From Stenogyne calaminthoides (taxonomy: Eukaryota; Streptophyta; Magnoliopsida; Lamiales; Lamiaceae), in the NCBI GenBank assembly GCA_037126765.1, contig JBBCBC010000026.1:28877698-28941697 (forward strand): a DNA stretch of 64,000 nt, read 5' to 3'. The notes below the pieces were generated by a model. The model was not told the DNA's origin, searched no databases, and worked only from the letters and a program-made list of their open reading frames with translations. A program made the position numbers and the translations under genes. Shown in pieces: positions 1-12,313 of the stretch. Numbering within the stretch: position 1 is the first letter of the stretch; every line of letters starts with the position of its first letter.

Positions 1-1956
1 GCAGTTTCATAGCCAACACTTAAAAAATCCAAATAAAATACCAAAACATCGAAATAAAATGCAACATTTTTCATATATGATCTTGATCAAGTATAAAATC
101 TATCAAAAATAAGTACCATGTAAAAACATTCTCCCAAAGTCCTTTCCTCTTCGTTTTTCCGAAACATAACACAAATTGACCAGTTTTCTTGCAAGATTTT
201 TAACTAATAAACCATACACCCAAAAATTACTAATTTTTATAATGCGACAGAATACTTCAACTAGAACATCGCATAAAAATTTCAGAATTTTATAACTAGC
301 CGATAATTAAATAAAAATCGTACAAGCTTACTGATTTTCTTACCTTGATTGAGCTTTTGGATTTCAATCACCTTGAATCCTTAGTGAAAGCTTGTTAGAA
401 GTGTAAAAATGGAGTTTAAGAGTATTTTAAGAATTAGGGGGGTGGGGGGTGGTGGTCAACTATGGAGATAAAGATAGGAGTTGTACTTAAGAAGCTTCCT
501 AATCTTACCAATTATCCCATGTGACATAATACATTAAATATTAATATATATTAAATTATAGTTAGTTAAAAATAATACTAAGAGTGTAAGATGGAAATTT
601 TGGTTTTCTTTTCTTCTTTTTTTTTTTTTTTTTCAAATTACACATACTAATAAAGAACAATTATAAACATAGTTGGAATATCATTTGATAATCCGGTTTT
701 ATTTTGACGATAGAGAATTGTCGTCATCGGATTTTAATTTTGAGAAATATTTTATTAATCAAAGCTTTGAACTTATTTATTTTCATATAGTGCTAGGAGT
801 GCTTCAGGCTCAGATTGCTCGTTTCGTCCTCCTGAAAAATTCATCTCACATTAGAATAAAATTAAACATTTAAACTTCCATTAAAACCTCGTATTTTTGG
901 TTCGGGGTATTACAGAGTATGACCTTCTCCTTTCTCTTCTTGGTGCTTCATAATTTCACATGGAATATGATGATGATGGTATCGTGTGACAGGGGATATG
1001 ATTGTATTTGTGTTAATTATACGAGAGAAATGAGGGAAGGGGAGGTATATGGTGCAATGTGTAATTGCAAATATGGATACCGATTATTCTTATGTGCATG
1101 TGCGTTGAGGAAAGGAAGGGAGTAGAGGAGAGTTGTGCGTGAGTGTGGGTGAAGAGAGTGAAGAGCACATTAAGATAATTAAATTGAATATTTTGGTTTG
1201 TGATAATCAGTGCTACATGATTAATATCTGATGTGCTTTGTTGTCTGTAATTTGCAGGATAACTAAACTAAAGTTATTCTAGAATGGAACGAATGTAGAT
1301 CATGTAAATTTTTATGTTAAAATCTTCAGAGGTGGAACTGATGTTGGTTCGTTATTGTATGTATACAGTATTGTGCTTAGTATGGTTTCCGCACAAAGTT
1401 ACTTCCTAATATTAGTGATTTGTAATATATTTGTGCTTACAAAGTTTAAATTCCATTTTGGAATATCTCACATTTACTATCTCTTGGAATTCCATGATAA
1501 TGAGATTTTGGAAAAAAGTAAATCTTCTTTGGTGTATTGGTGAAAAAATAAGATAATTCTTCATTATTTCAGTTTCGCTTCCTCTTATTTTAGGCACAAT
1601 TTTTTATTTCAGAATAAAAAATAGTCTCTAACTGAAATAAAAGATGCTTAATCATTTACTGTTTTACTATGCTTTCAGATTTATCGGAAGCCATTCGGTT
1701 ATGTTTAATTATAGCAGTCCACATGCTATTGTTACTTGATTAATAGATGGTTCAAGTCATCATCTTAAATGTTTAGCTTGCTGAATAACCTTATTGCGCA
1801 TTTGTTGTTATAATTTAATTTTTGTCTGACAATAATTTTATTGAAATATATTAAAGGACCATAATTATTGTTGCAACAAGTCTCATTTTTAAGACGTTTG
1901 GAAAGCAATTATTTAGATAAATGATTGCATAGTATTGTTCAAATACATGAAGGGAT
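1..1956. other. AT-rich intergenic DNA, no gene recognised
   Basis: Only short open frames (about 60-70 codons) occur and none resembles a known protein. A T-run lies near 610-630. The stretch 880-920 reads like retroelement leader sequence, with a direct GGGGTATTACAG string, but no element ends could be placed. I see nothing else to annotate. Confidence 0.6.
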
Positions 1957-2450
1957 ATCGATCTAATCCGATCGATTGCGTAAAGCCCGCGATAGCAACG
2001 GAACTGAGGAAAGTATACAGAAAAGACAGTTCTTTTCTATTATAATAGATTAGTATTAGTTAGTGATTTAGATTAGTTAGTGATCCCGGCTTAGTGAGTC
2101 CTTTCTTCCGTGATGAACTGTTGGCACCAGTCCTACATTTTGTCTCTGTGGGCCGAGGAGAAAAGGGGCTCGGCGTGTACATGAGAGAAGCAAGGAGGTC
2201 AACCTCTTTCAAATAGACAACATGGATTCAACGATTAAGGAATTGTCGGAGTGAAATCGTGATCTAATTTGAAAAAGCAAACGACAAGTCCAAGGCAATA
2301 AAATAGGAAAAATACAAATTTTCCTATTTCTCAGATTAAACAAAAGGATTCGCAAATAAAAGTGCTAGTGCTACAACCAATCCATAAATCGTTAAAGCTT
2401 CCATAAAAGCTAAACTAAGCAATATTTCATCACGAACAAAAAAGAGCAAA
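1957..2450. other. Plastid-derived nuclear insertion (composite NUPT)
   Basis: The sequence at about 1957-2225 matches my memory of the conserved plastid inverted-repeat DNA between rps12/trnV and rrn16. It includes the string with AATCGATCGGAT-type and CTAACTAATCTAAATC-type words (on the reverse strand) and the AGGTCAACCTCTTTCAAATA segment near 2198. About 110 bp further on is a piece of plastid atpH, which lies in the large single-copy region far from the inverted repeat. At least two distant plastid pieces are therefore joined here, with small internal losses, inside nuclear DNA. The recognition is from memory of plastid sequence. It could also be plastid DNA that travelled via the mitochondrion. 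Confidence 0.8.
2336..2424 (-). pseudogene. atpH: 3' fragment of plastid ATP synthase subunit c gene
   Basis: The minus strand encodes the last 29 residues of the CF0 subunit c proteolipid, ending in FANPFV and a TAA stop. It contains the C-terminal membrane helix with the conserved MEALTIYGLV segment, which includes the proton-binding glutamate of the family. The match stops abruptly after the codons for LLSL: upstream sequence reads VRDEI where the plastid gene has a GKIRGT-type segment. The N-terminal helix, start codon and plastid promoter are absent, so this is a dead transferred fragment and not a nuclear atpH gene. It is part of the composite plastid insertion. Confidence 0.85.
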
Positions 2451-2641
2451 AATGGTACTTATGGATCTGATTATTTAGGTGTTTTTCGCGTTAGCGGGAT
2501 ATTACAACCGGGATGACTCCAGTATTAATTTATAAAATAATTATAAATTATAAATTATTAATTAACAGAAAAATATTATTATAAAAAGAATAAAGTCGAT
2601 GACATTTTTATAAATTATTTTTAAAAAAAATTTAAAACAAT

Positions 2642-2668
2642 CCCGTGCATCGCACGGGCCATAACTAG
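2642..2668 (+). mobile_element. Helitron-like 3' terminus
   Basis: A perfect 7-bp stem hairpin (CCCGTGC-ATC-GCACGGG, 2642-2658) is followed six bases later by CTAG (2665-2668) and then T. That is the signature of a Helitron 3' end inserted between A and T. The AT-rich DNA at 2520-2640 would be the element's interior. I could not place the 5' TC end, so whether the plastid patchwork at 1957-2450 lies inside the Helitron is unknown. Confidence 0.6.
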
Positions 2669-2669
2669 T

Positions 2670-3154
2670 GATTTAAAGTAAGATCGCCTTGCTTATGGTC
2701 CAACAAACAACTAATATCACACAAATAATTAAATGAAGACGACTCAAGAATTAGATGGAAGAAAGTAATCACTTTATATTTTATTATAGCTAAACAACTA
2801 GCAATCTCAGTTAATTTGATCTTCAGGAGCATGAAGATCAATTTACCATTGCATGTACTCTTTTTGTTTATTTGAGCGAGGCTATTCACACCCGTTTTAA
2901 TGCTCAATATATCTATATGTACAATTAACTACAGTTATAAGTTGGATGTATTGATCAAATACCAACCAGGGTGTTATTAATCGCGCCTTATTTAGTTTTT
3001 TATAAATCGAATTTAACCTTCCCCATATGGACCTCTCATATGGTTGACTCCAAGACATGCACGTGCATTTATGTAATAATCTAAGCACGTAGCCACCAGT
3101 ATAGATCTCTTCGAGCATAATATGTCCATGCACAGTAATAGATTCAACCTTGCA
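2670..3154. other. Intergenic DNA, no gene
   Basis: No recognisable coding sequence. The open frame running through 3013-3154 on the minus strand is an accidental continuation of the XTH fragment into unrelated DNA. Confidence 0.5.
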
Positions 3155-3261
3155 CCGTAGGTGACGTCAGTACCGCGGATGAAATTAGCAGAAGCACAAG
3201 TGAGCAGGATGGATAGCAGAAGAAGCATTATTGCTGCTGAGAAATTGGAGAATGTAGTCAT
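3155..3261 (-). pseudogene. Truncated XTH exon 1 fragment
   Basis: The minus strand from an ATG at 3261 encodes a secretory signal peptide and the start of a mature XTH protein, with the stretch SANFIR..DVTYG. It is nearly identical to the first half of exon 1 of the intact XTH gene at 14069-15153. The match ends right after the codons for VTYG. Beyond it the frame runs into unrelated DNA with no catalytic EIDFE motif and no C-terminal domain. About 160 bp of 5' flank is also duplicated (see 3262-3425). The fragment cannot make an enzyme, and whether its signal peptide is ever expressed is unknown. Confidence 0.85.
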
Positions 3262-3425
3262 TGATGAGATATGAGAGAGAGATGATTGTATTGTCAATTG
3301 TGTTTTACAGTTTTAGATGATGAAAATAGAATGGTGAAGTGCATGTATGTTTTAGGCGTGGGCAGGTGTAGTTGAGGGCATCCATTTGGGTGGCGTCAAA
3401 TCCTGTGAAAATGAGCTGGACTTGA
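3262..3425 (-). repeat. Duplicated XTH 5' flank
   Basis: Words such as TTTTAGATGATGAAAATA, ATGGTGAAGTG, TGGGCAG.TGTAG and GTCAAATCCTG occur in the same order and spacing as in the upstream flank of the intact XTH gene (about 15190-15340). The copy lacks the roughly 17-bp stretch with the TATATATA box that the intact gene has at 15241. It therefore looks like a duplicated promoter that has lost its core element, or never had it. Confidence 0.75.
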
Positions 3426-4847
3426 TAATTATTTAAAGAGGAAAGGTTGGCATTTGCGCGTAAAAATGGGCACAGTATGGCCTATAAGTCTATAACTCTC
3501 TCTACATGAAGCTTCTTCTAAATGTGTGTGGTTTATCGAGCAATTCATTTGGGTCTTCATATTATTGACGGTGTTTCTACTAAAGCCAACTTGTTTGTAT
3601 CTAAGAGCATCTTAAAGGGCTGGAAAATTTAGACTCAAACTCAATTTGCCACCATTTTAGCCCTTCAACGCGGACTCAAAACTTAAAATACCACAAATTT
3701 TGAGTTGGACTTAAATTTGTCAAAATTTATCAGCAACTCAAACTTAAGCTCAACCCACTTTTTGCATTTTATTTTTATTTTTCATCAAATATTTATATGA
3801 TATAAGAATAATTTATTAATTTTAGTATTATTTTTACTTTATTTTTTATTTTGATTTAGATTTATAATAAGTATCTATTTAAGACAATATTAGTAATTTC
3901 TAATAATTTAAAAATTGAAGGCATATAATTAGTTGTAAAACAACATTAATAATTTAAATTGTAAAATACAATATGAAATAAAATGTACATACTATAAATT
4001 TATATTAGAAAATACAACATACATACTACGAATTTAAATTGCAAATTACAATAGGAAATAAAATATAGAAACACAACAAGCATGCTAAATTTAATTCGTA
4101 GACATAAACATAACTAAACAAATGAAATATAAATTTTTAATATAAATATATTATTTATATATTTTGAAGTATTATATTTTGTTGTAATAATATGTAATTG
4201 TGATGTATCATGTAATTGACTTTGGTGTTTTTTTATTAAAATTAATCTATTTTCTTGTATTTTATATTAATTTAAAAAATAAATACTCGTGACATTTTAA
4301 ATTTCTTTTATGAATTTTTTATTTTTTTAATTTATATAATTGTAATATCCGCAATTTTTTTTAAAGAATATATATATATATATATTTATTATTTTATTTT
4401 GTCAATATATTAAAATTCCTAATCAATTTAGATAGAGATTAATTTGTAGTCCATAAGTTTTTCCTCTAACTTTCTCTCTTCGGTTACATTTCTGAATTTA
4501 GTATGAGTATTAATTTTTAGACGTTTCTTTTAGAATTATTAACTTTCAAGATTCGTGTTTTTGAAAATTGATCCAAACTGTAAAAACTTGCGCCCATCTG
4601 GATATCTTACATTTATTTTGACAGTTTTAATTAAATTTATTTTGAACGAGTGATTCCAAAATGCCTAATCTTGTAGTTTGAAGATTCAAGATAAATAGTT
4701 TTATTTCTTTTAGTATAATTCTACAGGGGCTGTTTAATTTCTTCAAGAAGGAATAATTTGAACTAAACTCCTGGATGAGTTTTATCTAAATGCAGGAAAG
4801 ATAAGTCATGCTGAAATTGTGGTATAATTTTATTTTTTCGACGGAAA
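3426..4847. other. AT-rich intergenic DNA
   Basis: No gene was found. The part at 3600-3760 begins with an AAGAGCATCTTAAAGGGCT-like start typical of small MITEs and is rich in AACTCAAA words, but a matching right end could not be identified. A short TA run lies at about 4368-4385. Confidence 0.4.
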
Positions 4848-4849
4848 AT

Positions 4850-4935
4850 TGTGGCTTGGTACGCCCCAAGACGTAGTCATTCCTGACGAACTGGGTCATC
4901 AAATATGTGTCCTTTATTCTGCATATTCTACAACA
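4850..4935 (+). repeat. 5' LTR remnant of copia relic
   Basis: This stretch matches 11634-11720 with only a few differences and ends in TTCTACAACA. The following CGTTATCAACACGAG occupies the primer-binding position. It is not the initiator-tRNA-Met type (TGGTATCAGAGC) used by the large copia nest at 44.6-63 kb, so this is a different copia lineage. Confidence 0.75.
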
Positions 4936-5124
4936 CGTTATCAACACGAGAGTGCTCTACCCGTACACAGTCTCCCCCAAAAATCTCTTGCCATCGTAGC
5001 CCTAATTTCCTTTGCCAGAATCGTACATAATCACCAGAGAAACGATAATTCAATCGAACGCATAAACCGATTCCACACGAGTTTTAATCGGTATGTATTC
5101 TGTTTCATTATATTAGTTTGTTGA

Positions 5125-8100
5125 TTTAATACTTTACGGCGTGGATTATCATCTCACTAAAGCAATTGAGGTGCTAGGCAAATTGGAGATTTCAATTAGT
5201 TGTTTTCCATCATACACAAAATAAATAAAATAAAGGGTCCACCGACTTCTTTTCCTTTGTGATAATTTGTGCTTATTATAGTTAATGTTTTTGGTTTGAA
5301 TATTATGTTTAATTTTTGAGATCGGGAATAGGTAATGGGGATTCTATAGAATTTTATGATGTTCTCTATCCATTTTGTTATCTATATGATGAAATATTCA
5401 AGTCAGGATGGGGTATTTCCTTTATGCTATGTATTTTGCTCTATTAACATAATTTTATTTCTCTCAATAGTGTTAATTGAATTGAGCGCAGCCAATATTA
5501 TGTGTCCATACCCTTTAAACTTGAAGTATTGAAATTTGGATTGGTAAAATTTACACTGCACTAAATCCATATATTTTTTAATTTTATGAGTACGCATATT
5601 TAAAATATCTCATCAGGACATGAGAATATTGAATTGGTTTTTAAATTTGCTCCTTATGGGTTTTAATCCAGAATTAATGGAGCACGAATGTGGTAAGCCT
5701 TTGGTACTGCAGTCTGACATGATACTACATCAATGCATTCATGATTATTATTTTTACTAATTTTGTTGTTATTGGACTCATATTCTTATTAGTCATTGGT
5801 CTGTTATTGAGATATGAATCTTACAACTAATCAAAATTCAAAGGCACCATGCGATGAGGTGTTTTTATAACACTATATTTTTGTTGCTCTTTACTTTTGG
5901 CTAACCCATTTCTTTGATGAATTTTCTTTTGGACTCAATTGGTTACTCTATTCATTGAGATAAATTTAAGTTGGAGGAATTACCTACATCTGAAAAATAA
6001 GGAAAACAGCACCTGAACCTCCTATTGAGTCTACACTTGATGCAAGCCAACAACTAGGAGCCCTTACCGTATGGTTCCTCTCTGGTAAAGAAACTTAATC
6101 TCTTTTAAATTTCAGCAATTAGAATTGCTTGCCGCAGTATAGGTTTGAGAATTATTTGCTATAGAAAATATGATTTCTGTAAAATTTCTTGTTTGCCCCT
6201 TAATACTTATTTTTGTGGTTGATTTGATTCATTGAAATTTGTTGAACTTGCTTACATCTAATGAAATGGATGACATAGTATATATCTTTTCAAGTAAAGT
6301 CACAAAAATATATTATGTTGATGAAACTGTTTTCAAATATTTTAAACTCCCCTGATGTATTTGGGTATGTAAGCTTATGATCTACTTCTCCATGATAAAG
6401 AATATTCATGGGTGATACACATGAGTATAAATTAATGTGATAAAGTATTTTCACAAAGCATCGAAATATGTGACCGTTGGTCTCAAAATTCTTTTTTTTA
6501 TGCACATTCTTGAAAGTCAATACCTCATATTGCTATGTTTAAGTAATTAATATATAAACTCCCTTACTTGCAATAAATGGCTTAACCAACTTGACCTGAA
6601 CTTATAACATTGAGCTCAAAAGAAATTGAATATCATTGTTGGGTTTTCAATGTGGAAACTACCTTCTTAGTGAAGGATTATCTTTTCACAATCAAACAAT
6701 CCACTAACCCCAAGGACAAAGAACCGTCTGACAAGGTCAAAATCAATTGTCCTAATTACATTTTTAAGACAACATATCAATCCTTAGTTTAAGCTAGGAT
6801 TACCTTCAACTGAAAACACTCGAAGAACAGTGGGAGACCGGGACGTTTTAGAAACATGCATAATACTCTGCTTCTAGAACTAACTGTTTAGGGGAATGAA
6901 ATCTGCTTACTTGACTATTAAAGGGTCAATTTTTTTTAATAAGGATATGTTGCATTTTAAAACACGTCTTACTTTCTGTGAAAACAAATTACAGAAGATG
7001 ATATGACAGTAAAACTCTCTTCACCTTCCCTACTTCAATGCATATAGTGGTTGGCAAACCAATATATGCTTGAAAAAAAAAACTATCACGATGTAAAGTG
7101 ATGCATCTAATGAATATAATGAATGAAAAGTAAATTATTCTACTCAATTTGAAAAGTAAATCATTTTACTCAAAATTGATAGGTAATTCATTCTACTCAA
7201 AATGATCCTACTTTCATTTTATTATTCATGCATAGCGGTTTTGATTTTATTGATAACCTTTAGGTTCTTAACTGCTTCATATTTTCTTTTCGAAAAAAAA
7301 AAAAACTGCTTCATATTTTCAAATTTATGGCGCTATGCATACTTCTTTAACCATTTTTAAAGGATGATTTTATTGATCAAAATCTTATTTTTATGAACTA
7401 TCACCTTTTATAAATTCAATAAGAAAATAAGGGAAGTGTTTTTTTTCTGTCCCGTGTATGGCCATTATTATGCTACTAGTACTGGTGAAGTGCTAAAATT
7501 TGTATAGGGCTTGTATTTTTTCAAAATTAGACTTTTGTCCTGATACGAGTTATATTAGGCAGCCAACAAGTTCATTGATGATGTGGGCCATCTTACAAGC
7601 AATTGAAAAGTATGACCAAATTCTTTTAAATAATAATGGGACAAAGAAAATTCCCAACGTTAACTTTATTAAGGGAACAATAGAAAGAGTCTCAAAGGAA
7701 AGTGGACACGACGTGTTAATTCCTAACAACGTAAAAATAATGAATGCACCACGTGTTACGGGATGTGGGACCCATGGTAAGGGTTACCATTACCATGCAA
7801 GCACAAAGTAACAATTAATTATAAGAGGCATGGAGAATTTAAAGAACGTGAAACCCATTATATGGAAGACAAACCATCGTAAAGATGTTAACCTCGCGAT
7901 TGCAGATTTCAATGGCAACAAGGACTTTGCCCAACCAATTGGTATTCGTGATTTTAACTACTTTACTTTATCAATTTCTCATTTTTCAAGAATGTTGTTA
8001 AGGCATAGTGCCTCCTTTTATTTGGACAAATTTACTTTGGGTCTTAAAGTTATTTAGACCGATTATTTTTTAATCGGATTAAGATTTTTTTTTAGTGACG

Positions 8101-8640
8101 TTGGCTTATTAATTTGAATTTTATTCTAAAAGTGATAAATTTATTTCAATATATTGTGCAACAATATTCCTTGTTAATTTTTAAAGACATTTGTGCCAAC
8201 ATTATCATTTGAAAGATCATAATGAGAATGAAATTTAATTATCTCTAGTGAATGTAGAAGAAACACATCTTAGATAAATTAATGAGTCAATCTAGTGAAT
8301 TGTATCTCACTATTATTTTGATTGTCGAATCCATTTTTTTTTTTACATTCAAGTTGTGACATGATGATCCATTTTTTGAAGAACTAATACGGACATCTAT
8401 TTTCTGAGTGAAGCATAAAATGAGATAAAATTAGATAACATGCACAATGTCAGTCATGTTGTTGCTTTTCTGCAACCTCTGTTTTCTGAAGTACCAGAAA
8501 CACTATTTACATTGCACTCTACCTCATTTTATAAATCTCAAAGGAACATCACTCATTTTACAAAGCCTACTCTTTAGCAAAAGTAAAAATGAGACCTATT
8601 TATGCTAAAGACTCAAAATAAAATATTTCATTCTCACAAA
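5125..8640. other. AT-rich stretch inside the copia relic
   Basis: No coding sequence is convincingly recognisable. Short open frames at 6610-6792 and 7830-8057 match nothing I know. The stretch is probably gag-region decay plus later insertions. One possible protein relic at 7500-7811 is listed separately. Confidence 0.4.
7500..7811 (+). pseudogene. Possible FAR1/MULE-type protein tail
   Basis: A roughly 100-codon frame contains the residues PNNVKIMNAPRVTGCGT followed by a basic glycine-rich end. This resembles the C-terminal tails of FAR1-related proteins (derived from Mutator-like transposases), which often carry a PNN/NP..V..KGCGT element. There is no true start codon, zinc finger or DDE core. 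The resemblance rests on one short motif, so this is a weak call; it may be chance. Confidence 0.2.
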
Positions 8641-11010
8641 GAATACAAAATGATATTTGTGGACAAATTCATCCAGAATGCGGATCATTCAAGTATTTTA
8701 TGGTTCTGGTTGATTCTTCGACATATGGTCACATGTCGTTCTACTATCCACAATTAATTCTGCATTGCAAACTCTTACCACATATTATATGTTTAAGGGC
8801 TCACCACCCTTATCATCATCAAAAGGATTTGATGATTATTGCATATCTATTGGGATCAATGTGAAGCATCCTGCACCCCTTGTGCTGGTCTCACAGAGAC
8901 CACCATCAAAAGAAAATAAATGGTGGCTAGGGCACTGTTTATGCGCATCAACATGCCTATCTCTGCATGGGGTTATGCAATATTGCTTGCAACTTTACTT
9001 ATTTGTTTTAAACCCACTGTTGACCAACCAAATTTTGCGTATCAGTTGGTAACTGTATATAAGCCTGAAAGTTAACACTTACGTATACTTGGTTGTGTAA
9101 TATATGTGCCTATTGCGCCCCCACAACGCAATAAGATGGGTTCTCAAAGACGATTTAGTATATATGTTGGATATGAATCCCCAACAATTATCCGCTTTTT
9201 AGACACCTTGGCAGGCGACCTATTTACCGCTGGATTTGCGAATTGTCACTTAAATGAGATAGTCTTCCCGTCGTTAGGGGGAGATAAGAAAAAGAATTTT
9301 CTAAGGGAACGACTGGAAGTATCTTGGTCTATCCACACTATGTCTCATTTTGATCCCCCAAACTTCACAACGTGAAAGTGAAGTAAAAAGAATAATTGAT
9401 ATCAGAACTTAGTAGATTTGATGCCTTATACGTTTACTGATATTGCTATAGTGACTAGGTTTCATATACCAGCTGCAAATGTCTGCAAGGTTAGAAGTCC
9501 CCCATAAGGGGCACAACACCGCAGAAAAGATGTTGCAACCATACTTGGTGGAAGTGTGCTTGAGGCTGTGGCTCTCAAAAGGAAATGGGGGAAGCCACCC
9601 GGTTCGATCGACACCATCCAAAGAAAGAAGATGTAGGTGTGGCATAATTCAATTTATTGATCATCAATGTCAATAATACATCTCTTGAGATTATCTCTGA
9701 TTATAGTTATGTCCATAAATCAATACTGGAGGACGCTCCGAAGTTTGATATGATTTCAGAGATAAAGAAACCTCAACATACTATGAGAATGCATATGAGT
9801 CGATGGACATACATTGCACACAAATTGATGATGTATATGCTTATATTGTTGCTCAAGGAATTATAGAGCACGATGATATCGAACCATGCTCAATTGTATA
9901 ATGTCAACATAGAGCATATTGGCCTAAATTGAAATAAGCAATCCGGGAAGAACTTGATCATATAACAAAGACACAGGTATTTGGTTCGGTAGTGTTAACC
10001 CTACCAAGTGTAAAGCCTGTAGGAGATGAACGAGTCTTTGTCAGAAAGTGTAATGAGAAATATAAAGTCCTGATATGTTTATCACTACGCCCTGGGTTGA
10101 CGTAATTATCATTATAACGTTTCGCTACTTAGTTAGTCTAATAGTTTCCAAAGAACTGGAAATGCAGCAAATGAAAGTGGTTACTGCATATCTCTATGAG
10201 GATCTTAATATAGAGATATATATGAAAACACCTGATGGTTTTTTCATTACCCAAGTCAAGTGACTCTAAATCACAGAGTGTGTTTGCAATAAACTTGAAA
10301 TAATCACTTCAGATTGAAATAATTTAGACGTATGTAGTATACCAACTTAAGTGACTACTTGATTGGGAAATATTATAGAATGACGAAAAGTGCCCCTGCG
10401 TTTTATAAAGAAACAAGTTTCGGATTTACAGTTTATGTTGATGGATGAACATAATAGGTACTCTTAATGAACTAAGAGAAACCACAAATAATAGGTACTC
10501 TTAACGAAATGAGAGAATCGTGAGCTACTTGCAATCCGAAATTGAGATAAAGAATCTTGGGAAAACTCAGTTTGTCTAGGCTTTGTACTAGAACTTAAGC
10601 TTGTGGAATACTTATCCACCAATCTGCATATGTACAAAATATGTTCAGGCGATTTAACATGGACAAGATGCATTTGGTTAACACTTCCATGATCGATCGA
10701 AGTATGGGTTTAAAGAAAGATCCATTTAGTCTAAAGAAAGATGACAAAGAGCTATTGGATTTGAAATTCCCTTTATAGACTCAGTATGCGCATTATTGTA
10801 CTTAGCTCAATACACTCGATTGATTATTACCTTCTCAATGAACTTGTTAGCTAGATTTAATTTGGGACCAAACACCGTATCATTGGGATGGTGTCATTGA
10901 TACGCTCTGATACCTAAAAAGGATCCTTTGAATAGGCTTACCATGTCATTACAGAAAATTCTAAAGAGACCACTAATGGAATTGTGACCCCTAAAGAAAT
11001 CTTGAAATGG
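8641..11010 (+). pseudogene. Copia integrase/RT/RNase H remnants
   Basis: Pieces of a copia pol polyprotein follow each other in order across frames. The integrase core has FMVLVDSSTYGHMS-like wording near 8690. The region after the integrase is the clearest: PIAPPQRNKMGSQRR, VGYESP and GDLFTA.F..CH at 9106-9375, typical of the copia GKE-type C-terminus. The reverse transcriptase N-terminus with LPSVKPVGDERVFV is near 10000, its KVVTAYLY..L..EIYMK...GF stretch is near 10170-10240, and a YKIYSGDL-like connection sits near 10640. Frames change repeatedly and the catalytic YVDD box is not intact, so nothing functional remains. Confidence 0.75.
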
Positions 11011-11477
11011 ACAACAAATGAAATTGTAACCCTTAAGGAAATGTTGAAGCTACCCCCTACACCTGTAGACTAAATAATGTGTTAGTTGGTTTTGCTTATG
11101 TTGATTATCATTTTAATCCACATAAAGGTCATTCTCAAAATGGTTTATGTATTTACCATGAGAAACAACAAGTTTTACTCAAGTACAAGTAACTAAAGTA
11201 GGCTTTAAAGAAATTATGTTTGATTTGTTTACATAATTATTGCCAAGAACAATTCTTGAGAAGTCAATGACAAGAATTTAGATTTATAGCTCACCTGATA
11301 AACGTGCTTATCAAGTGAGAGGTGTACACTTCCGGGGGAGTCTCGACATAGGTGCGTTGTAACTCTTTTCTCTTCAACTAAGATTTATTTTACTACTTAG
11401 CTTTTGATATTTGCCAAGGGCATTAGCGAGGCAACGTTTATGCACCATCTACCCTCTTGATTTGGCACAAGGGGGAG

Positions 11478-11720
11478 TGTTGAAGGAAAATACATTTATG
11501 TGTCTTCATCAAGAAGTAACTGATGGAGGGTAGTTTAGGCAATTCCTTATATACCTGTAACCCTAGATACTTGTACACCCTATATAAAGGGATCTCTTGT
11601 ATAGAATAATACGCTGATGATATAGTGAAATCTCCTGGCTTGGTACGCCCCCAGACGTAGTCATTCCTGACGAACTGGGTCATCAAATCTGTGTCCTTCA
11701 TTTCTGCATATTCTACAACA
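11478..11720 (+). repeat. 3' LTR of copia relic
   Basis: It begins with TGTTGAAGG right after a purine tract (GGGGGAG, 11471-11477) and ends in CTACAACA. It has a TATATAAAGG core promoter at 11581. At 243 bp it is short, as in several small copia lineages. Confidence 0.75.
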
Positions 11721-12313
11721 TTTATTATTTTTTCATTTATTTTTAGAATTAATAAAATTCATGTGTATTTATTTTATTTATTTATATTTTGGCAAGTTCT
11801 TCCGTGCATCATTTGCACCAATTTTGATTTGGTGCAATTGAATTTCAATTTAGTTTTTCGTTTAATTTTTAAAAAATTTTTTTTTGGCCCTGGCCCGACC
11901 CGACCCATTTGGTTCATGGTTCACTCGGCCCGAGTGGTTCACCCGACCCGAATAGGTCATAATTTAATGTTTAGACTGTAAATGATTCATCCAAATTAAA
12001 ATTGAATCCAATTGCACCAATTGTATCTCGTGCAATTGGTGCACATAAACATCACTCTTATATTTTTTATTATACGCTCTCGGTATGCTGCATCAAAATG
12101 GTTGACAAATTGGAAAGCAAATGCACAAGAGGCATTGGGCAACAATGTTAGGTTGCTTGGTGAATGAATTTTATCTCGTCCTAAAAATTTGGACTTCTAA
12201 AAAGATGTGAAATTTATTTATATTATTTTCTCAACACTCTATTATTATTAATCGTCTTACTTGCAAAATATGATGTGACTTATGTTATTATAATTAAATA
12301 AACAAAAATAGGG
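11721..12313. other. Intergenic DNA
   Basis: No gene. The segment 11880-11960 is rich in CCCGACCC and GGCCCGA words, suggesting a piece of another dispersed repeat. No boundaries were found. Confidence 0.4.

Larger units (their letters stand above)
4848..11720 (+). mobile_element. Decayed Ty1-copia LTR retrotransposon
   Basis: A short left-hand LTR end (4850-4935) matches the last part of a 3' LTR (11478-11720), starting with the shared words GGCTTGGTACGCCCC and GACGTAGTCATTCCTGACG. Between them lie integrase, reverse transcriptase and RNase H remnants in the same orientation (8641-11000). The left LTR has lost about 150 bp, and no continuous reading frame remains. The span is longer than a simple copia element would need, so other DNA has probably inserted between 5125 and 8640. 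The element is old: many stops and frameshifts are present. Confidence 0.75.

Noticed and set aside
919..1125. 68-codon frame with several cysteines
   Set aside because: No start context, no recognisable cysteine pattern and no neighbouring exons.
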